This document shows positions 27,361 through 39,600 of a stretch of 64,000 nucleotides of DNA, piece after piece. Each line of letters starts with the position of its first letter. Within the stretch, counting starts at the first letter, position 1. The stretch comes from Actinomyces oris. GTDB lineage: Bacteria; Actinomycetota; Actinomycetes; Actinomycetales; Actinomycetaceae. The notes under the pieces were generated by a model. That model ran no database searches and had not been told where the DNA came from. It worked only from the letters and a program-made list of their open reading frames with translations. The DNA lies in NCBI RefSeq assembly GCF_006546825.1, contig NZ_VICC01000006.1:248001-312000 (forward strand), written 5' to 3'. The position numbers were made by a program, and so were the translations under genes.

Positions 27361-28991
27361 TGGGGGAGCGATCGACACGCCGGGGCGCGTCGGGCGGCCA
27401 CGACGAGAACCGGCGAGGCGCAGGCCACGGGCGGGGTGGCGCTCCTGGCAGACGCCGGGAGCAACGCGGCAGGCGAACTGAGCGCGGCGGTCCTCACCAG
27501 GGTCGCCAAGCCCGGGGCCGGCGCTCCTTCAAGCAGGACGGCCCACAGGCGGGTGCGTCGGCGCGCCCGGCGGGAGGTCGATCCGGCTCGGCGCGTCAGG
27601 TGGCCCTGGAGGTGCTCACCCGCGTTCGCCGCGATGACGCCTTCGCCAACCTCCTCCTGCCCGAGCTGCTGGAGACCGCCGACCTGGATCGGCGTGACGC
27701 CGGCTTCGCCACTGCTCTGACCTACGGGACCCTGCGGCTGCTGGGTCGCTACGACGCGATGATCGCCGCTTGCACGGACCGTCCCCTGGAGCGCATCGAT
27801 CCGGCCGTGCTCGACGTCCTGCGCCTGGGGGCCCACCAGCTCATGGGTATGAGGGTGGCCCAGCACGCCGCCGTGAGCACCACCGTGGACCTGGCCACTA
27901 CCTCCTGCGGGCGCGGCGCGGCCACCTTCGTCAACGCCGTCATGCGTCGCCTCAGCGGGCGGGACCTGGACTCCTGGATGGATGAGCTGCGCCGGGACGC
28001 ACCCGATGAGACGAGCGCTCTGGCCCGCACCCAGTCGCACCCGGAGTGGATCGTCAAGGCGCTGCGCCAGGCCCTGGTCACCCACGGCCGCAGCGGCGAG
28101 GAGCTCGAGGCGCTCCTGGCCGCGGATAACGCCGACCCCGAGGTGGCCCTGTGCGCCAGACCCGGCCTCATCGCTCCGGAGGCGCTGGCCAAGGCCGCCC
28201 GCAAGGCCGACCGGGTCCACGACGTCGAGCCTCGCCCCGGCAGGATCAGTCCCCTCGCCGTCGTCATGGTCGGGGGAGACCCTGGCCGGATCGAGGCGAT
28301 CCGCGACTGCCGGGCCGGGGTCGAGGACGAGGGCAGCCAGCTGGTGGCACTCGTTGCGGCACACGCCCCTGTGGAGGGCCGCGACGCGCGCTGGCTCGAC
28401 CTATGCGCCGGACCCGGTGGCAAGGCTGCGCTTCTCGCCGCGAGGGCCGCGCAGACAGGCGCCCAGCTGCTGGCCAACGAGGTCAGCCCCCATCGGGCCG
28501 ACCTGGTGCGCTCGGCCCTGCGAGCCATCGCGCCGGACGTCGCCCGGGTGCGTTGCGGTGATGGACGTGACCTCGGGCGCGATGAGCCCGGCGCCTACGA
28601 CCGGGTTCTTGTCGACGCCCCCTGCACGGGGCTGGGGTCGCTGCGCCGCCGCCCCGAGGCCCGCTGGCGCCGGCAGCCGCAGGACGTCACCGTTCTGGCC
28701 GAGCTTCAGCGCGAGCTGCTGGCCAGTGCCCTGCGCGCCGTGCGACGCGGGGGAGTGGTGACCTACGTGACCTGTTCCCCGCACGCCCTGGAGACGACCC
28801 TCGTGGTGCGCGACGTGACGCGGCTGCTGGAGCGCGAGGGCCTGCGCACCGAGCCCCTGCACGCCGGGGACGTCGCCACCCGCCTGGCCCCTCATCCGCC
28901 GGCCGGATCCGACCGGGAGGCGCTTCAGCTCTGGCCCCACCTCGACGGCACCGACGCCATGTTCTGCGCCCTGCTGCGCCGCACCAGCTGA
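27360..28991 (+). CDS. rsmB: 16S rRNA (cytosine(967)-C5)-methyltransferase
   Basis: 543 residues. The first 75 or so residues are an Arg/Gly-rich, probably disordered extension, longer than in E. coli RsmB. Then come a NusB-like RNA-binding domain ([25 protein letters not shown]) and a Rossmann methyltransferase with SAM motif [17 protein letters not shown], the catalytic pair in [20 protein letters not shown] (the releasing Cys) and [11 protein letters not shown] (the nucleophile Cys). It methylates C967-equivalent residues of 16S rRNA. It overlaps fmt and precedes rpe, a common actinobacterial order. Confidence 0.93.
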   Translation: MGERSTRRGASGGHDENRRGAGHGRGGAPGRRREQRGRRTERGGPHQGRQARGRRSFKQDGPQAGASARPAGGRSGSARQVALEVLTRVRRDDAFANLLLPELLETADLDRRDAGFATALTYGTLRLLGRYDAMIAACTDRPLERIDPAVLDVLRLGAHQLMGMRVAQHAAVSTTVDLATTSCGRGAATFVNAVMRRLSGRDLDSWMDELRRDAPDETSALARTQSHPEWIVKALRQALVTHGRSGEELEALLAADNADPEVALCARPGLIAPEALAKAARKADRVHDVEPRPGRISPLAVVMVGGDPGRIEAIRDCRAGVEDEGSQLVALVAAHAPVEGRDARWLDLCAGPGGKAALLAARAAQTGAQLLANEVSPHRADLVRSALRAIAPDVARVRCGDGRDLGRDEPGAYDRVLVDAPCTGLGSLRRRPEARWRRQPQDVTVLAELQRELLASALRAVRRGGVVTYVTCSPHALETTLVVRDVTRLLEREGLRTEPLHAGDVATRLAPHPPAGSDREALQLWPHLDGTDAMFCALLRRTS

Positions 28992-29029
28992 CTGACCAAC
29001 CACACCAGCGCATCATGAGGAGCATCCCG

Positions 29030-29719
29030 ATGACGGCCATCCACCCCTCGATCCTCAACTGCGACATCGCCCACCTGGCCGACGAGCTCGACCGGGTCAC
29101 GGGCGACGTCGGCGCCCCGGGCGCCGACGGGCTCCACGTCGATGTCATGGACAACCACTTCGTGCCCAACCTGTCATGGGGGCTGCCGGTGGTCGAGGCG
29201 GTGCTCGCCCATTCCTCGCTGCCCGTGGATGCCCACCTCATGATCCGCGACGCCGACCGCTGGGCACCGGCCTACGCCGAGGCCGGCTGCCAGATCGTCA
29301 CCCCCCACGCCGAGGCCACGACGGCACCGGTGCGCCTGGCGCGCGAGCTCCACCGGCTCGGCGCCGGCGCGGGCATCGCCCTGAGGCCCGCCACCCCCCT
29401 GGAGGCCGTCGCCGATGTCCTGGGGGAGTTCGACCTCCTCCTGCTCATGACCGTGGAGCCGGGCTTCGGGGGCCAGTCCTTCATCGAGTCGATGCTGCCC
29501 AAGATCCGCCGGGCGCGCGAGCTGGTCGGTGCCAGAGGGCTCGACCTGCGAGTGCAGGTCGATGGCGGCATCACCGCCCACACGATTGAGCGCGCCGCCG
29601 AGGCCGGGGCGGACGTCTTCGTCGCCGGGTCGGCCGTCTACCGGGCCGACGACGCCCTGGCCGCCATCTGCGAGCTGCGCGAGGCGGCCTCCTCGCACCG
29701 CCATGACGCTCGCGGCTGA
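29030..29719 (+). CDS. rpe: Ribulose-phosphate 3-epimerase
   Basis: 229 residues from ATG 29030. The upstream ATG at 29015 overlaps the ribosome-binding site GAGGAG (29017-29022), which is seven bases from 29030. It is a TIM-barrel enzyme of the pentose phosphate pathway interconverting ribulose-5-phosphate and xylulose-5-phosphate. Signatures: [12 protein letters not shown], the metal-binding [38 protein letters not shown] and the phosphate-binding VDGGITAHT with [11 protein letters not shown]. It follows rsmB by 38 bases and probably belongs to the same transcript. Confidence 0.96.
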   Translation: MTAIHPSILNCDIAHLADELDRVTGDVGAPGADGLHVDVMDNHFVPNLSWGLPVVEAVLAHSSLPVDAHLMIRDADRWAPAYAEAGCQIVTPHAEATTAPVRLARELHRLGAGAGIALRPATPLEAVADVLGEFDLLLLMTVEPGFGGQSFIESMLPKIRRARELVGARGLDLRVQVDGGITAHTIERAAEAGADVFVAGSAVYRADDALAAICELREAASSHRHDARG

Positions 29720-30102
29720 CACTGACGACGCCGCGGGGTGCTGCCCGCGACCGGCATCGACACCTTGTTGGAGGAGGTGTTCGTGATGCAGGTGTGACAG
29801 CCGATGCGCTGGGTCGCACCACCCCATCGGGCTTGTGGGAAACCTCAAAGGCATTCGAGGGGTGGGAGCCGTCTTTGTCAGGCCCCCGTTATGCCGCCCC
29901 ATTACTGGGGTCTCGATTGTTACACCAACGCAACTCTCAGTCTTTGTGAGGTTTCCACAAATGGAATGTGGTGCCTTGACCACGTAACGTCATAGTCCAG
30001 TGGACCCGCCCCTCGACGATTGTAGGGAAAGCACGGATCCACCCCGCCGGCCCAAGGAGGGCCCGCCGCCAGCCCGGCAGCGTCCAGGTAAGGAGACTCT
30101 TG
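29720..30102. other. Intergenic region between rpe and accA with a diverged inverted repeat
   Basis: About 380 bp without a gene. It contains TTGTGGGAAACCTCAAAG at 29833-29850 and, inverted, CTTTGTGAGGTTTCCACAA at 29942-29960. The arms match apart from one and two inserted bases, which could be the ends of a degraded short mobile element, but no target duplication is seen. The right third should hold the accA promoter. TTGACC at 29976-29981 is -35-like but lacks a convincing -10. The accA ribosome-binding site AAGGAG lies at 30090-30095. Confidence 0.45.
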
Positions 30103-31938
30103 GTGACCCTCTCCCGTATCCTCATCGCCAACCGTGGCGAGATCGCACTGCGTATCGTGCGAACCGCCCGCGACCTTGGGGCGACGTCGATCCTTCCGTA
30201 CACGCCCGAGGACCTCATGAGCCCCGCCGCAGAGCTCGCCGATGAGGCCTACGCACTGCCCGAGGGATCGTCCTACACCGACGCGGCGGCACTGCTCGAG
30301 CTGGCCCGCGCCACCGGCGCGGACGCCATCCACCCCGGATACGGGTTCCTGTCCGAGGACGCAGACTTCGCCCGCTCCATCATCGAGGCGGGGATCACCT
30401 GGGTCGGGCCCTCACCCGAGGCCATGGACGCCCTCGGAGACAAGATGAGCGCCCGAGCCACCGCCGAGCGGGCCCAGGTCGCCCCGGTGCCGGGCATCAC
30501 CGACTCGGTCACCGACGCCGAGACCGTCATCGCCTTCGCCGCCGCCCACGGCTACCCGGTCGCCCTGAAGCGCACCGACGGTGGCGGCGGACGCGGCATC
30601 ACCGTCCTGCACAATGACGACGAGGTCCGGGCCACCCCTGCCTTCGAGTCCGCGGCGCAGGGCGGCGGAACCCTCATCCTGGAGCGGTTCGTCACGGCCG
30701 CACGTCACGTCGAGACCCAGTGCGCCCGCGACAGCCACGGCGGTTTCGCCGTGGTCTCCACCCGCGACTGCTCCCTGCAGCGACGCAATCAGAAGCTCCT
30801 CGAGGAGGCTCCCGCACCCTTCCTGCCCGAGGGCGTCCACGGGCGTCTGGTCGAGGCCTCCCGTCGCCTCCTGGAGACGGTCGACTACGTCGGCGTGGCC
30901 ACCTGCGAGTTCCTCCTGACCCCCGAGGGCGATATCTGGTTCCTTGAGGTCAACCCCCGTCTGCAGGTGGAGCACTGCGTCACCGAGGAGGTCGCCGGCA
31001 CCGATCTGGTCGAAATCCAGCTGTGCATCGCCGAGGGTGGTCACCTCGGACAGGTCAACGAGCCCCGCGGTCACAGCCTCGAGCTGCGCATCACCTGTGA
31101 GGATCCCGCCCGAGGTCTGGCCCCCTCCACCGGTACCATCACCCGCCTGCGCTGGCCGGCCGGTCCCGGTATCCGCATCGAGTCCGGAGTCACTGAGGGC
31201 GACGTCGTCACCCCCTTGTTCGATCCGATGCTCGCCAAGATCATCATCACCGGTGCCAGCCGGGAGCAGGCCATCGCCCGAGCCCGGCGAGCCCTGCGGG
31301 AGACGGTGGTCGAGGGCGTCACCGTGTGCACTGCCCTGCACTCCGAGGTCCTGACCCGCCCCGAGTTCACCGCCTCCGACGAGACCGGGCGGCTGGCTGT
31401 GACCACGCGGTGGATCGAGAACGAGGTGCTGCCCGATCTCGCCGACGCCGCGGCGACGTCGCAGGCCGACGGCTCGGCGGAGACGGTCGCCAACCCGCGT
31501 ACCCGCTCCAGCTACATCATCGAGCTCAACGGCCGCCGCATGCAGCTGACCCTGCCCGACGGGATCCTCGCCCCCTCCAACCCGGCGCGAGGCTTCAGCC
31601 CCCACAGCAACCGGGCCCAGCCGCTGCGCGGCCGTTCGGGCGCCACCCGCTCACCTCGAGGCGCAGCCCCCGGTGAGACCGGGACCGCCGGCGGTGAGCC
31701 CGGTGTCATCGCCGCCCCCATGCAGGCCATCGTCACCCGGATCTGCGTGGAGCCGGGCCAGCCGGTCTGCCAGGGCGATCTGCTCGTGGTCCTGGAGTCC
31801 ATGAAGATGGAGAACTACGTCCACGCACCCAGCGACGGCACCATCTCGGAGATCCCCGTCAGCGCCGGACGCACCGTCTCGGCCGGCGATGTCCTGGTGC
31901 GCATGAGCACCCCCGAGAACAACTCCGAGGAGGCCTGA
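30103..31938 (+). CDS. Acyl-CoA carboxylase alpha subunit: biotin carboxylase-BCCP
   Basis: 611 residues from GTG 30103, seven bases after AAGGAG; the TTG at 30100 is too close. The N-terminal biotin carboxylase (about 1-450) begins RILIANRGEIALRIVRTARDLG and has the ATP-grasp loop KRTDGGGGRGI and EVNPRLQVEHCVTE. After a low-complexity linker, the C-terminal biotinyl domain (about 535-611) carries LESMKMENYV with Lys568 as biotin site. With the next gene it forms an acyl-CoA carboxylase. The location directly before fas suggests malonyl-CoA supply, although such subunits can also act on propionyl-CoA. Symbols accA3 or accC are used in relatives. Confidence 0.94.
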   Translation: MTLSRILIANRGEIALRIVRTARDLGATSILPYTPEDLMSPAAELADEAYALPEGSSYTDAAALLELARATGADAIHPGYGFLSEDADFARSIIEAGITWVGPSPEAMDALGDKMSARATAERAQVAPVPGITDSVTDAETVIAFAAAHGYPVALKRTDGGGGRGITVLHNDDEVRATPAFESAAQGGGTLILERFVTAARHVETQCARDSHGGFAVVSTRDCSLQRRNQKLLEEAPAPFLPEGVHGRLVEASRRLLETVDYVGVATCEFLLTPEGDIWFLEVNPRLQVEHCVTEEVAGTDLVEIQLCIAEGGHLGQVNEPRGHSLELRITCEDPARGLAPSTGTITRLRWPAGPGIRIESGVTEGDVVTPLFDPMLAKIIITGASREQAIARARRALRETVVEGVTVCTALHSEVLTRPEFTASDETGRLAVTTRWIENEVLPDLADAAATSQADGSAETVANPRTRSSYIIELNGRRMQLTLPDGILAPSNPARGFSPHSNRAQPLRGRSGATRSPRGAAPGETGTAGGEPGVIAAPMQAIVTRICVEPGQPVCQGDLLVVLESMKMENYVHAPSDGTISEIPVSAGRTVSAGDVLVRMSTPENNSEEA

Positions 31939-31941
31939 ACC

Positions 31942-33573
31942 GTGACCACCGCCCCCATCACCGGCCCCGGCGCATCTGCCGAGACACCGGCCCAAGGAAC
32001 CACTATGGCCGACTCGGAGGCCACCACCGCCTTCCGCCAGCGCATCGCCCGCATCGACCGGGAGGCCGAGGAGCACGCCGCCGCCCGTCAGCACGCCAAG
32101 GGCAAGCGCACCGCCCGCGAGCGCATCAACGACCTGCTCGACGACTCCACCTTCCTGGAGATCGGCCGCTACTCCGGTTCAGGTGCCGGCGACAAGGCCC
32201 GCCCCTCGGGCGTCGTCACCGGCTTCGGCCAGATCGACGGCCGCCAGGTGGCCGTCTACTCCCAGGACTTCTCCGTCTCCGGCGGCGCCCTGGGCACCAT
32301 CGAGGGGGACAAGATCGTCCGCCTCCTGGACGACGCCCTGCGCCTGCGCATCCCCGTCATCGGACTCATCGACTCCGGCGGCGCCAAGATCCAGGAGGGC
32401 GTGGGAGCTCTGCGCCAGTACGGGCGCATCTTCAACCGCACCTGCGCCGCCTCCGGACTGGTCCCGCAGATCAGCGTCATCCTGGGACCCTGCGCCGGCG
32501 GCGCCGTCTACAGCCCGGCCCTGACCGACTTCGTCATCGCCACCCGCCAGGCCTCCCACATGTTCGTCACCGGCCCCGACGTCGTACGCGCCACAACCGG
32601 TGAGCAGATCAGCGCCGAGGACCTCGGCGGTGCACAGATCCACGGTTCCGTCTCCGGCGTCGTCCACTACGTGGCCGACGACGAGGAGGACGCGTTGGGG
32701 CAGGTCCGCACCTTCCTGGCCTACCTGCCCTCCTCATCCGAGGTCAGCGCCCCCCTCTACGCCTACGACGACGCTGACGCCCAGGCCGACGCTGAGGCCG
32801 CCCGCAGTGTCGGCGAGATCGTCCCGGCCTCCACCCGGCAGGCCTACGACGTCGTCGAGGTGGTCTCGGCCGTCGTCGACCACGGCGAGCTCGTCCAGGT
32901 CCAGGAGGAGTTCGCACCCAACGTCGTGGTCGGCTTCGCCTGCTTCGAGGGCCACCCGGTGGGGATCGTCGCCAACCAGCCGCTGGTGGACGCCGGCACC
33001 CTGGACGTCGACGCCTCTGAGAAGCTCGCCCGCTTCGTGCGCTTCTGCGACGCCTTCGGGCTGCCGGTGGTCACCTTCGTCGACGTCCCCGGCTACCGTC
33101 CCGGAGCCGAGCAGGAGCACGCCGGCATCATCCGCCGCGGAGCCAAGGTCATCAACGCCTACGCCACCGCCACTGTGCCGCTGGTGACGATCGTTTTGCG
33201 CAAGGCCTATGGCGGCGCCTACATCGTCATGGGCTCCAAGGCCATCGGCGCCGACCTCAACTTCTGCTGGCCGGGAGCCGAGATCGCCGTCCTGGGCGCC
33301 GCCGGCGCCGTCGGCATCATCCACCGCCGCGACCTGGCCAAGGTCCGTGACGAGCAGGGGGAGGAGGCCGCCACCGCCGAGCACGAGCGGCTCGTGGCCG
33401 AGTACACCGACGCCGTCATCAACCCGGACAAGGCCGTGGCCATCGGTGAGATCGACGCCGTCATCGCCCCTGAGGACACCCGCAACGTCATCGTCGACTC
33501 ACTGGCCGCGCTGCGCGCCAAGAACGACGCCCGCCCCGAGTCCCCCAAGAAGCATGACAACATCCCCCTCTGA
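31942..33573 (+). CDS. accD: Acyl-CoA carboxylase beta subunit (carboxyltransferase)
   Basis: 543 residues from GTG 31942, with GAGGAGG about eight bases upstream and only three bases after the alpha-subunit stop. It has the crotonase-like fold in two halves: ARERINDLLDDSTFLEIGRY, the CoA-binding oxyanion region DSGGAKIQEGVGALRQYGRIF, GPCAGGAVYSPALTDF, and in the second half FVDVPGYRPGAEQEHAGIIRRGAK and LRKAYGGAYIVMGSKAIGAD. It transfers carboxyl groups from carboxybiotin to acetyl- or propionyl-CoA. Specificity depends on a residue I cannot place without alignment. The context with fas favours malonyl-CoA formation. Confidence 0.94.
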   Translation: MTTAPITGPGASAETPAQGTTMADSEATTAFRQRIARIDREAEEHAAARQHAKGKRTARERINDLLDDSTFLEIGRYSGSGAGDKARPSGVVTGFGQIDGRQVAVYSQDFSVSGGALGTIEGDKIVRLLDDALRLRIPVIGLIDSGGAKIQEGVGALRQYGRIFNRTCAASGLVPQISVILGPCAGGAVYSPALTDFVIATRQASHMFVTGPDVVRATTGEQISAEDLGGAQIHGSVSGVVHYVADDEEDALGQVRTFLAYLPSSSEVSAPLYAYDDADAQADAEAARSVGEIVPASTRQAYDVVEVVSAVVDHGELVQVQEEFAPNVVVGFACFEGHPVGIVANQPLVDAGTLDVDASEKLARFVRFCDAFGLPVVTFVDVPGYRPGAEQEHAGIIRRGAKVINAYATATVPLVTIVLRKAYGGAYIVMGSKAIGADLNFCWPGAEIAVLGAAGAVGIIHRRDLAKVRDEQGEEAATAEHERLVAEYTDAVINPDKAVAIGEIDAVIAPEDTRNVIVDSLAALRAKNDARPESPKKHDNIPL

Positions 33574-33697
33574 CCCCGGCTCCGAGACCCACTCGCCTCC
33601 GCCTCCGCCGTATTCCCCCTCTTCACCCGACCCCAGTTCAGGTAACCGTTCCGAGACCACCGACCACGCCGTCGCAACACCGAAGGACACCACTACC

Positions 33698-36600
33698 GTG
33701 CACACGAACTCGCAAGCCCCCAGCCCCGCGACCACCATCGCTGAGCGCCTGAGCGGAGGCGAGCCCTACATCATCACCTTCGGCGGCCAGGCCACCCCCT
33801 GGCGCCAGACGCTGGCCGACCTGGTCTCCCTGGACCACACCCTGGCCGCTGACGTCGTGGCGGTCGACCAGGCCGTGGCCGAGCGCCTGGCCCCCGTATC
33901 CACCGACCTGCTCACCGTGACCCCGCGCGGCTCGAGGCTCCTGGACGACGAGGCGGCCCCGGTCGCCCCTCAGCACCGCACCACCGCCGACGGCGCCGAC
34001 GTCTCCGTGCCCGGCATCCTCATGGCCCAGCACGCCGCCCTGGCCTCCCTGCCCGGCGCCGGCATCGACCCGGCCGCCCACGCCCCGGTGAGCGCCGTCG
34101 GCCACTCCCAGGGCGTCCTGGGCGTCAGCCTGCTCCAGGCCGTGCAGGCCGGCGAGCGCGAGCGCGTCATCGAGGTTCACGCCATCGCCCGCCTCATCGG
34201 TGCGGCGGCCACCCGCACGACCCGCCGTCTCGACCTGGGCACGGTGGGGGAGTCCACCCCCATGCTCTCGGTGCGCGGCGTCACCCGCAGCGTGCTCGAC
34301 GCCGTCCTGGCCCGAGTCCCCGGCTCGGAGCGGATCTCCGTGGGCGTGACCAACGGCCGTCAGGCGCACATCCTCTCGGGGCGCCCGGCCGACCTCGAGG
34401 CCGTTGTCACCGCGCTGGAGGCGGCCGCCGCCCGCAGCGCCAAGGCCCGCAAGGACCGCCGCCGCGGCGGCGCCGTCCTGGCCCCGGTCACCGAGTTCCT
34501 CACCACCTCGGTGCCCTTCCACACCCCGCTGCTCGCCGGCGCGGTCGACGACGTCGCCGCCTGGGCGGCCGCCTGCGGCCTGAACGAGAAGCTCGCCCGC
34601 GAGCTGGCCACCGCCGTGCTCATCGACCCGGTCGACTGGCCCGGTCTGGTCACCGGGGCCCTCGCAGCCGGATCGGACGCCCCGGTGCGCACCGTCCTGG
34701 ACCTGGGGCCGGGCAACGTCCTGGTCCGTCTCACCGAGGGCGTCGTGGCCGGCACCGGCACCACCGTCGTGCCCGCCGGGACCGCCAAGGCCATTGACGA
34801 CCTCGACCGGGCCGGCGCGGCACCCCGGCCCGGTGTCGACCGCTCCCGCTTCGCCCCGCGCATCACTCGCCTGCCCGACGGCCGCCTCACCCTTGACACC
34901 GCCTTCACCCGACTGACCGGGCGCAGTGCGGTGCTGCTGGCGGGAATGACCCCCACCACCGTGGATCCCGCCATCGTCGCGGCAGCCGCCAACGCCGGTT
35001 ACTGGGCCGAGCTCGCCGGTGGGGGCCAGACCACTCCCGCCGTCCTGACCGAGAACCTTCAGGGCCTGGAGAAGGCCCTCGAGCCCGGGCGCACCGCGGC
35101 CTTCAACGCCATGTTCATGGACCGCTACCTGTGGAACCTGCACCTGGGGACCCAGCGTCTGCTGTCCAAGGCCCGCGCCGGCGGCGCCCCCATCGACGGC
35201 ATCACCATCTCCGCCGGGATCCCCGAGCTCGAGGAGGCCACCGCCCTGCTTGAGCGCCTCCACGCCGAGGGCTTCCCCTACATCGCCTTCAAGCCCGGCA
35301 CCGTGGACCAGATCCGTCAGGTCCTGGCCATCGCCCGCGCCGTGCCCGACAGCCCCGTCATCATCCAGATCGAGGACGGGCACGCCGGTGGCCACCACTC
35401 GTGGGAGGACCTGGACACCATGCTCCTGGCCACCTACGACGCCATCCGCGCCGTGACCAACGTGGTGCTCGTCGTCGGCGGCGGCATCGGTACGCCCACC
35501 CGCGCCGCCGACTACCTCACCGGCCGCTGGGCCGAGGCCTACGGCACGGCTGCCGCCCCCGTCGACGGCGTCATGATCGGCACCGCCGCCATGACCTGCC
35601 TGGAGGCCAAGACCAACGACGACGTCAAGCAGCTCCTCGTCGACACCCCTGGAATCCCCGAGGACTCCGGGGTCGAGGGCGGCTGGGTCGCCTCCGGGGA
35701 GTCCATCGGCGGTATGACCTCCGGACTGTCCCACCTGCGCGCCGACCTCTACGAGATCGACAACTCCTCGGCCCGGGCCTCCCGCCTCATCCAGGAGCTC
35801 GCCGGTGACGAGGCCGCCATGTCCGCACGCCGCCAGGAGATGATCGACGCCCTGGCCAAGACCGCCAAACCCTACTTCGGCGACGTCGAGGAGATGACCT
35901 ACCTGGAGTGGGCCACCCGCTACGCCGAGCTGTGCGTCGCCCCCCACGAGGGGCGCAGCGCCACCCGCGCCGACTGGGCCGACGAGGGCTGGTACGACCG
36001 CTTCATCGACCTGCTGCACCGCATCGAGGCCCGCCTGAGCCGGGCCGACCACGGCGAGATCCCCACGCTCTTCGCCGACTACGACGCCGTCATCGACTCC
36101 GACGCCGCCCTGGCCGCACTGGCCGAGCACTACCCGTCGGCCGCCTCCACCCTCGTGGAGCCCGTCGACGCCGCCTGGTTCGTCGACCTGTGCCGCAAGC
36201 ACCCCAAGCCCGTGCCCTTCGTGCCCGTGGTCGACGCCGACATCCTGCGCTGGTGGGGCACCGACTCCCTGTGGCAGTCCCAGGACCCGCGCTACACCGC
36301 TGACCAGGTGCGCATCATCCCCGGTCCGGTCGCCGTTGCCGGCATCACCACCATCAATGAGCCGGTCGGCGAGCTGCTGGGCCGCTTCGAGACCGCTGCC
36401 GTCGAGGCCCTCCAGGAGGCCGGCACGGACGAGCAGGAGGCCGCCGGTCGTCTGGGCGCCGCCCCCGCCGTGGCCGACGGCGTCCTGGCCGCCCCCGTGG
36501 CCGACGCCAAGGAGCTCGTCCAGGTGGCCCCCCACGTCCTGTGGAACGGCCACCTGACGGTCAACCCGGCCATCGTCCTGGACGACGACGCCTACAACGT

Positions 36601-39600
36601 CGTTGCCCGCCCGGACGTGGCCGAGGACGCCTACGACCTCGACATCCGCCTCGACACCCACTGGGACGGCACTCCCGGCGGAGATGAGATCCACGCCGTG
36701 CGCCGCCTCGTCGTGCCGCTGCGCCTGGCCCGTGCCTGGGACGGTGCCGCTCCGCTGGTCGACCCCGAGCGCATCAGCGAGACGATGAACGACCTGCTGC
36801 GGGCTACCGCCGGCGTGGGGGCCGTGTCCATCACGGGCGACCATGTCGACCACCTGCCCGAGGTCCGCCCCGCGCAGGCCGGGGCCACGGACGTCCTGGG
36901 ACGCCCCACCACCCAGCCCTTCGGCACCATCCACGGTTCCTTCACCCTGGCGAGCACCCTGGGCCACGACCACGCCTCGGTGACCGCCGACGCCCTGCCG
37001 TCGGACCTGTCCGCCGCGCCCTTCGTGCCCGACGCCCTGCTCGGCCCCTGCTGGCCGGTGGTCTACGCCGCCCTGGGCAGCGTCGTCGAGGACGGCATGC
37101 CGCTCATCGAGGGCCTGCTCGGTGCCGTCCACCTGGACCACACCATCGACCTGCACCTCACGCTCCACCAGCTCCAGGAGGCCGCAGCCACGACCAGCCC
37201 CACGATCAACGTCACCGGCTGGGTCGCCGCACTGGAGGAGTCCAGCGCCGGCCGCGTCGTCGACGTGCGCCTGGAGCTGACCGACGCCACCGACGGCACC
37301 GTGGTGGCACTCATGCGTGAGCGCTTCGCCATCCGCGGCCGCGCCTCCGGCAACGCCGTGCCCAGCGCCCCCGAGCTCGCCGGCGGCACCGGACGCGAGA
37401 CGGCCCCGGCCGCACGCCGCATCCTGCGCCGCACCACCGTCACCGCGCCCGCGGACATGACTGCGTTCGCCCGGGTCACCGGTGACTTCAACCCGATCCA
37501 CACCTCCTACAACGCCGCCCACGTGGCCGGCATGGAGGCCCCGCTCGTCCACGGCATGTGGCTGTCGGCCACCGCCCAGCAGGTGGCGGCCTCCACCGCG
37601 GCCGACGGCTCGCGCCACGTCCTGGCCGGCTGGACCTACGTCATGACCGGTCCGGTCGAACTGAGCGACGACGTCGAGATCACCGTGGAGCGCACCGGCC
37701 TGGTGGTCGGCGGCGGCTACGTCCTGGAGGTCGTCTGCCGCATCAACGGCGAGGTCGTCTCCCGCGGCACTGCCGTGACGACGCCCGAGCCCACCGCCTA
37801 CGTCTACCCCGGCCAGGGCATCCAGGCCCCCGGCATGGGCCTGGACGAGATGAACTCCTCCAAGGCCGCCCGGGAGATCTGGGAGCGGGCCGATGCCCAC
37901 ACCCGTGCCGAGCTGGGCTTCTCCGTCATCAACCTGGTGCGCGACAACCCCACCGAGATGACCGCCCGTGGCGTCACCTACCGCCACCCCGAGGGCCTGC
38001 TCAACCTCACCCAGTTCACCCAGGTGGCTCTGGCCACCGTCGCCATGGCGACCACTGCGCGCCTGGCCGAGGCCGGTGCCCTCGTGGACAGCGCCGCCTT
38101 CGCCGGCCACTCCCTGGGCGAGTACACGGCGCTGAGCGCCTACGGGCGCGTCATGCCCGTAGAGACGACCATCTCGATCGTCTTCCAGCGCGGCTCCACC
38201 ATGCACTCGCTGGTGCCCCGTGACGCCGATGGCGCCTCGAACTACCGCATGGGCGCGCTGCGCCCCAACCAGGCGGGCATCAAGGCCGACGAGGTCGAGG
38301 CATACGTGCGCTCGATCTCCGAGGCCACCGGAGAGTTCCTCCAGATCGTCAACCACAACCTGGCCGGCGTGCAGTACGCCGTGGCCGGCACGATCAAGGG
38401 CCTGGACGCCCTGGCCACCGACGCCCGCGCCAAAGCCAAGGCCCGCGGGGGCAAGAACCCCTTCATGTTCGTCCCCGGCATCGACGTGCCCTTCCACTCC
38501 GAGGTGCTGCGCCCCGGTGTGCCGGAGTTCCGTGGCCGTCTGCTCGAGCTCGTCCCCGAGGACCTGGATGTCGCGCGCCTGGTGGGCCACTACGTGCCCA
38601 ACCTCGTGGCGCGGCCCTTCGCGCTGACCCAGGACTTCGCCCGTTCGATCCTTGAGGTCGTGCCCTCCGAGCCCGTTGAGGAGATCCTGGCCGACTGGGA
38701 CTCCTGGGTGAAGCGCCCCACCGAGCTGGCCCGAGTCCTGCTCGTCGAGCTCCTGGCCTGGCAGTTCGCCTCTCCGGTGCGCTGGATCGAGACCCAGGAG
38801 GTCCTGCTGTCCTCCCCGAGCGAGGGCGGCCTGGGGATCGAGCACATCGTTGAGGTGGGCCTGGCCAATTCCCCCACCCTGGCGAACCTGGCCACCAACA
38901 CCCTGCGTCTGCCCCAGCACGCCGGGCGCCACGTCACCGTGCACAACGCTCGTCGCGACGAGGCCCGGGTGCTGGCCACCGACACCGACCCGGCCGTCGA
39001 GCTCACCGAACCGGACTTCGACGTTCCGGCCGCCGAGGAGCCGGCTGCTGAGGCCCAGGCTCCCGCGCAGAGCACTGCTGCCGAGCAGGCTCCCGCCCCC
39101 GCGGCCGAGGCCGCACCCGCTGGTCCGGCTCCAGCCGCAGCCGGACCGGTGGACGACCTGCCCTTCGGTGCGACCGACGCCCTGACGGTGCTCCTGGCCC
39201 ACGCCTCGCGCATCCGCCCCGAGCAGATCGGCGCCACGGACACCACCGAGACACTCACCAACGGAGTCTCCTCGCGTCGTAACCAGCTCCTCATGGACCT
39301 GGGTACCGAGCTCGAACTCGCCTCCATCGACGGTGCCGCTGACGCCGACATGACGGCCCTGGCCGCCACGGTCGCCAAGGGCGCTCCCGGTTACAAGGCC
39401 TTCGGTCCGGTCCTCACCGAGGCCATCCGCGTGGGGCTGGGCCGGCTCCTGGGCCCCTCCGGCGTGCGCGCCTCCCGTATCGCCGACCGCGTCACCGGCA
39501 CCTGGGGACTGGGGCAGGGCTGGGTCTCCCACGTGACCGCCGCCCTGTTCCTGGGCACCCGGGAGGGCGCCTCGATGCGCGGCGAGGACCTGGCCTCCCT

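Noticed and set aside
25393-27378. Minus-strand open frame of 661 codons spanning the HAD and fmt genes
   Set aside because: It runs antisense across two well-supported genes and their gap and has no recognisable domains.
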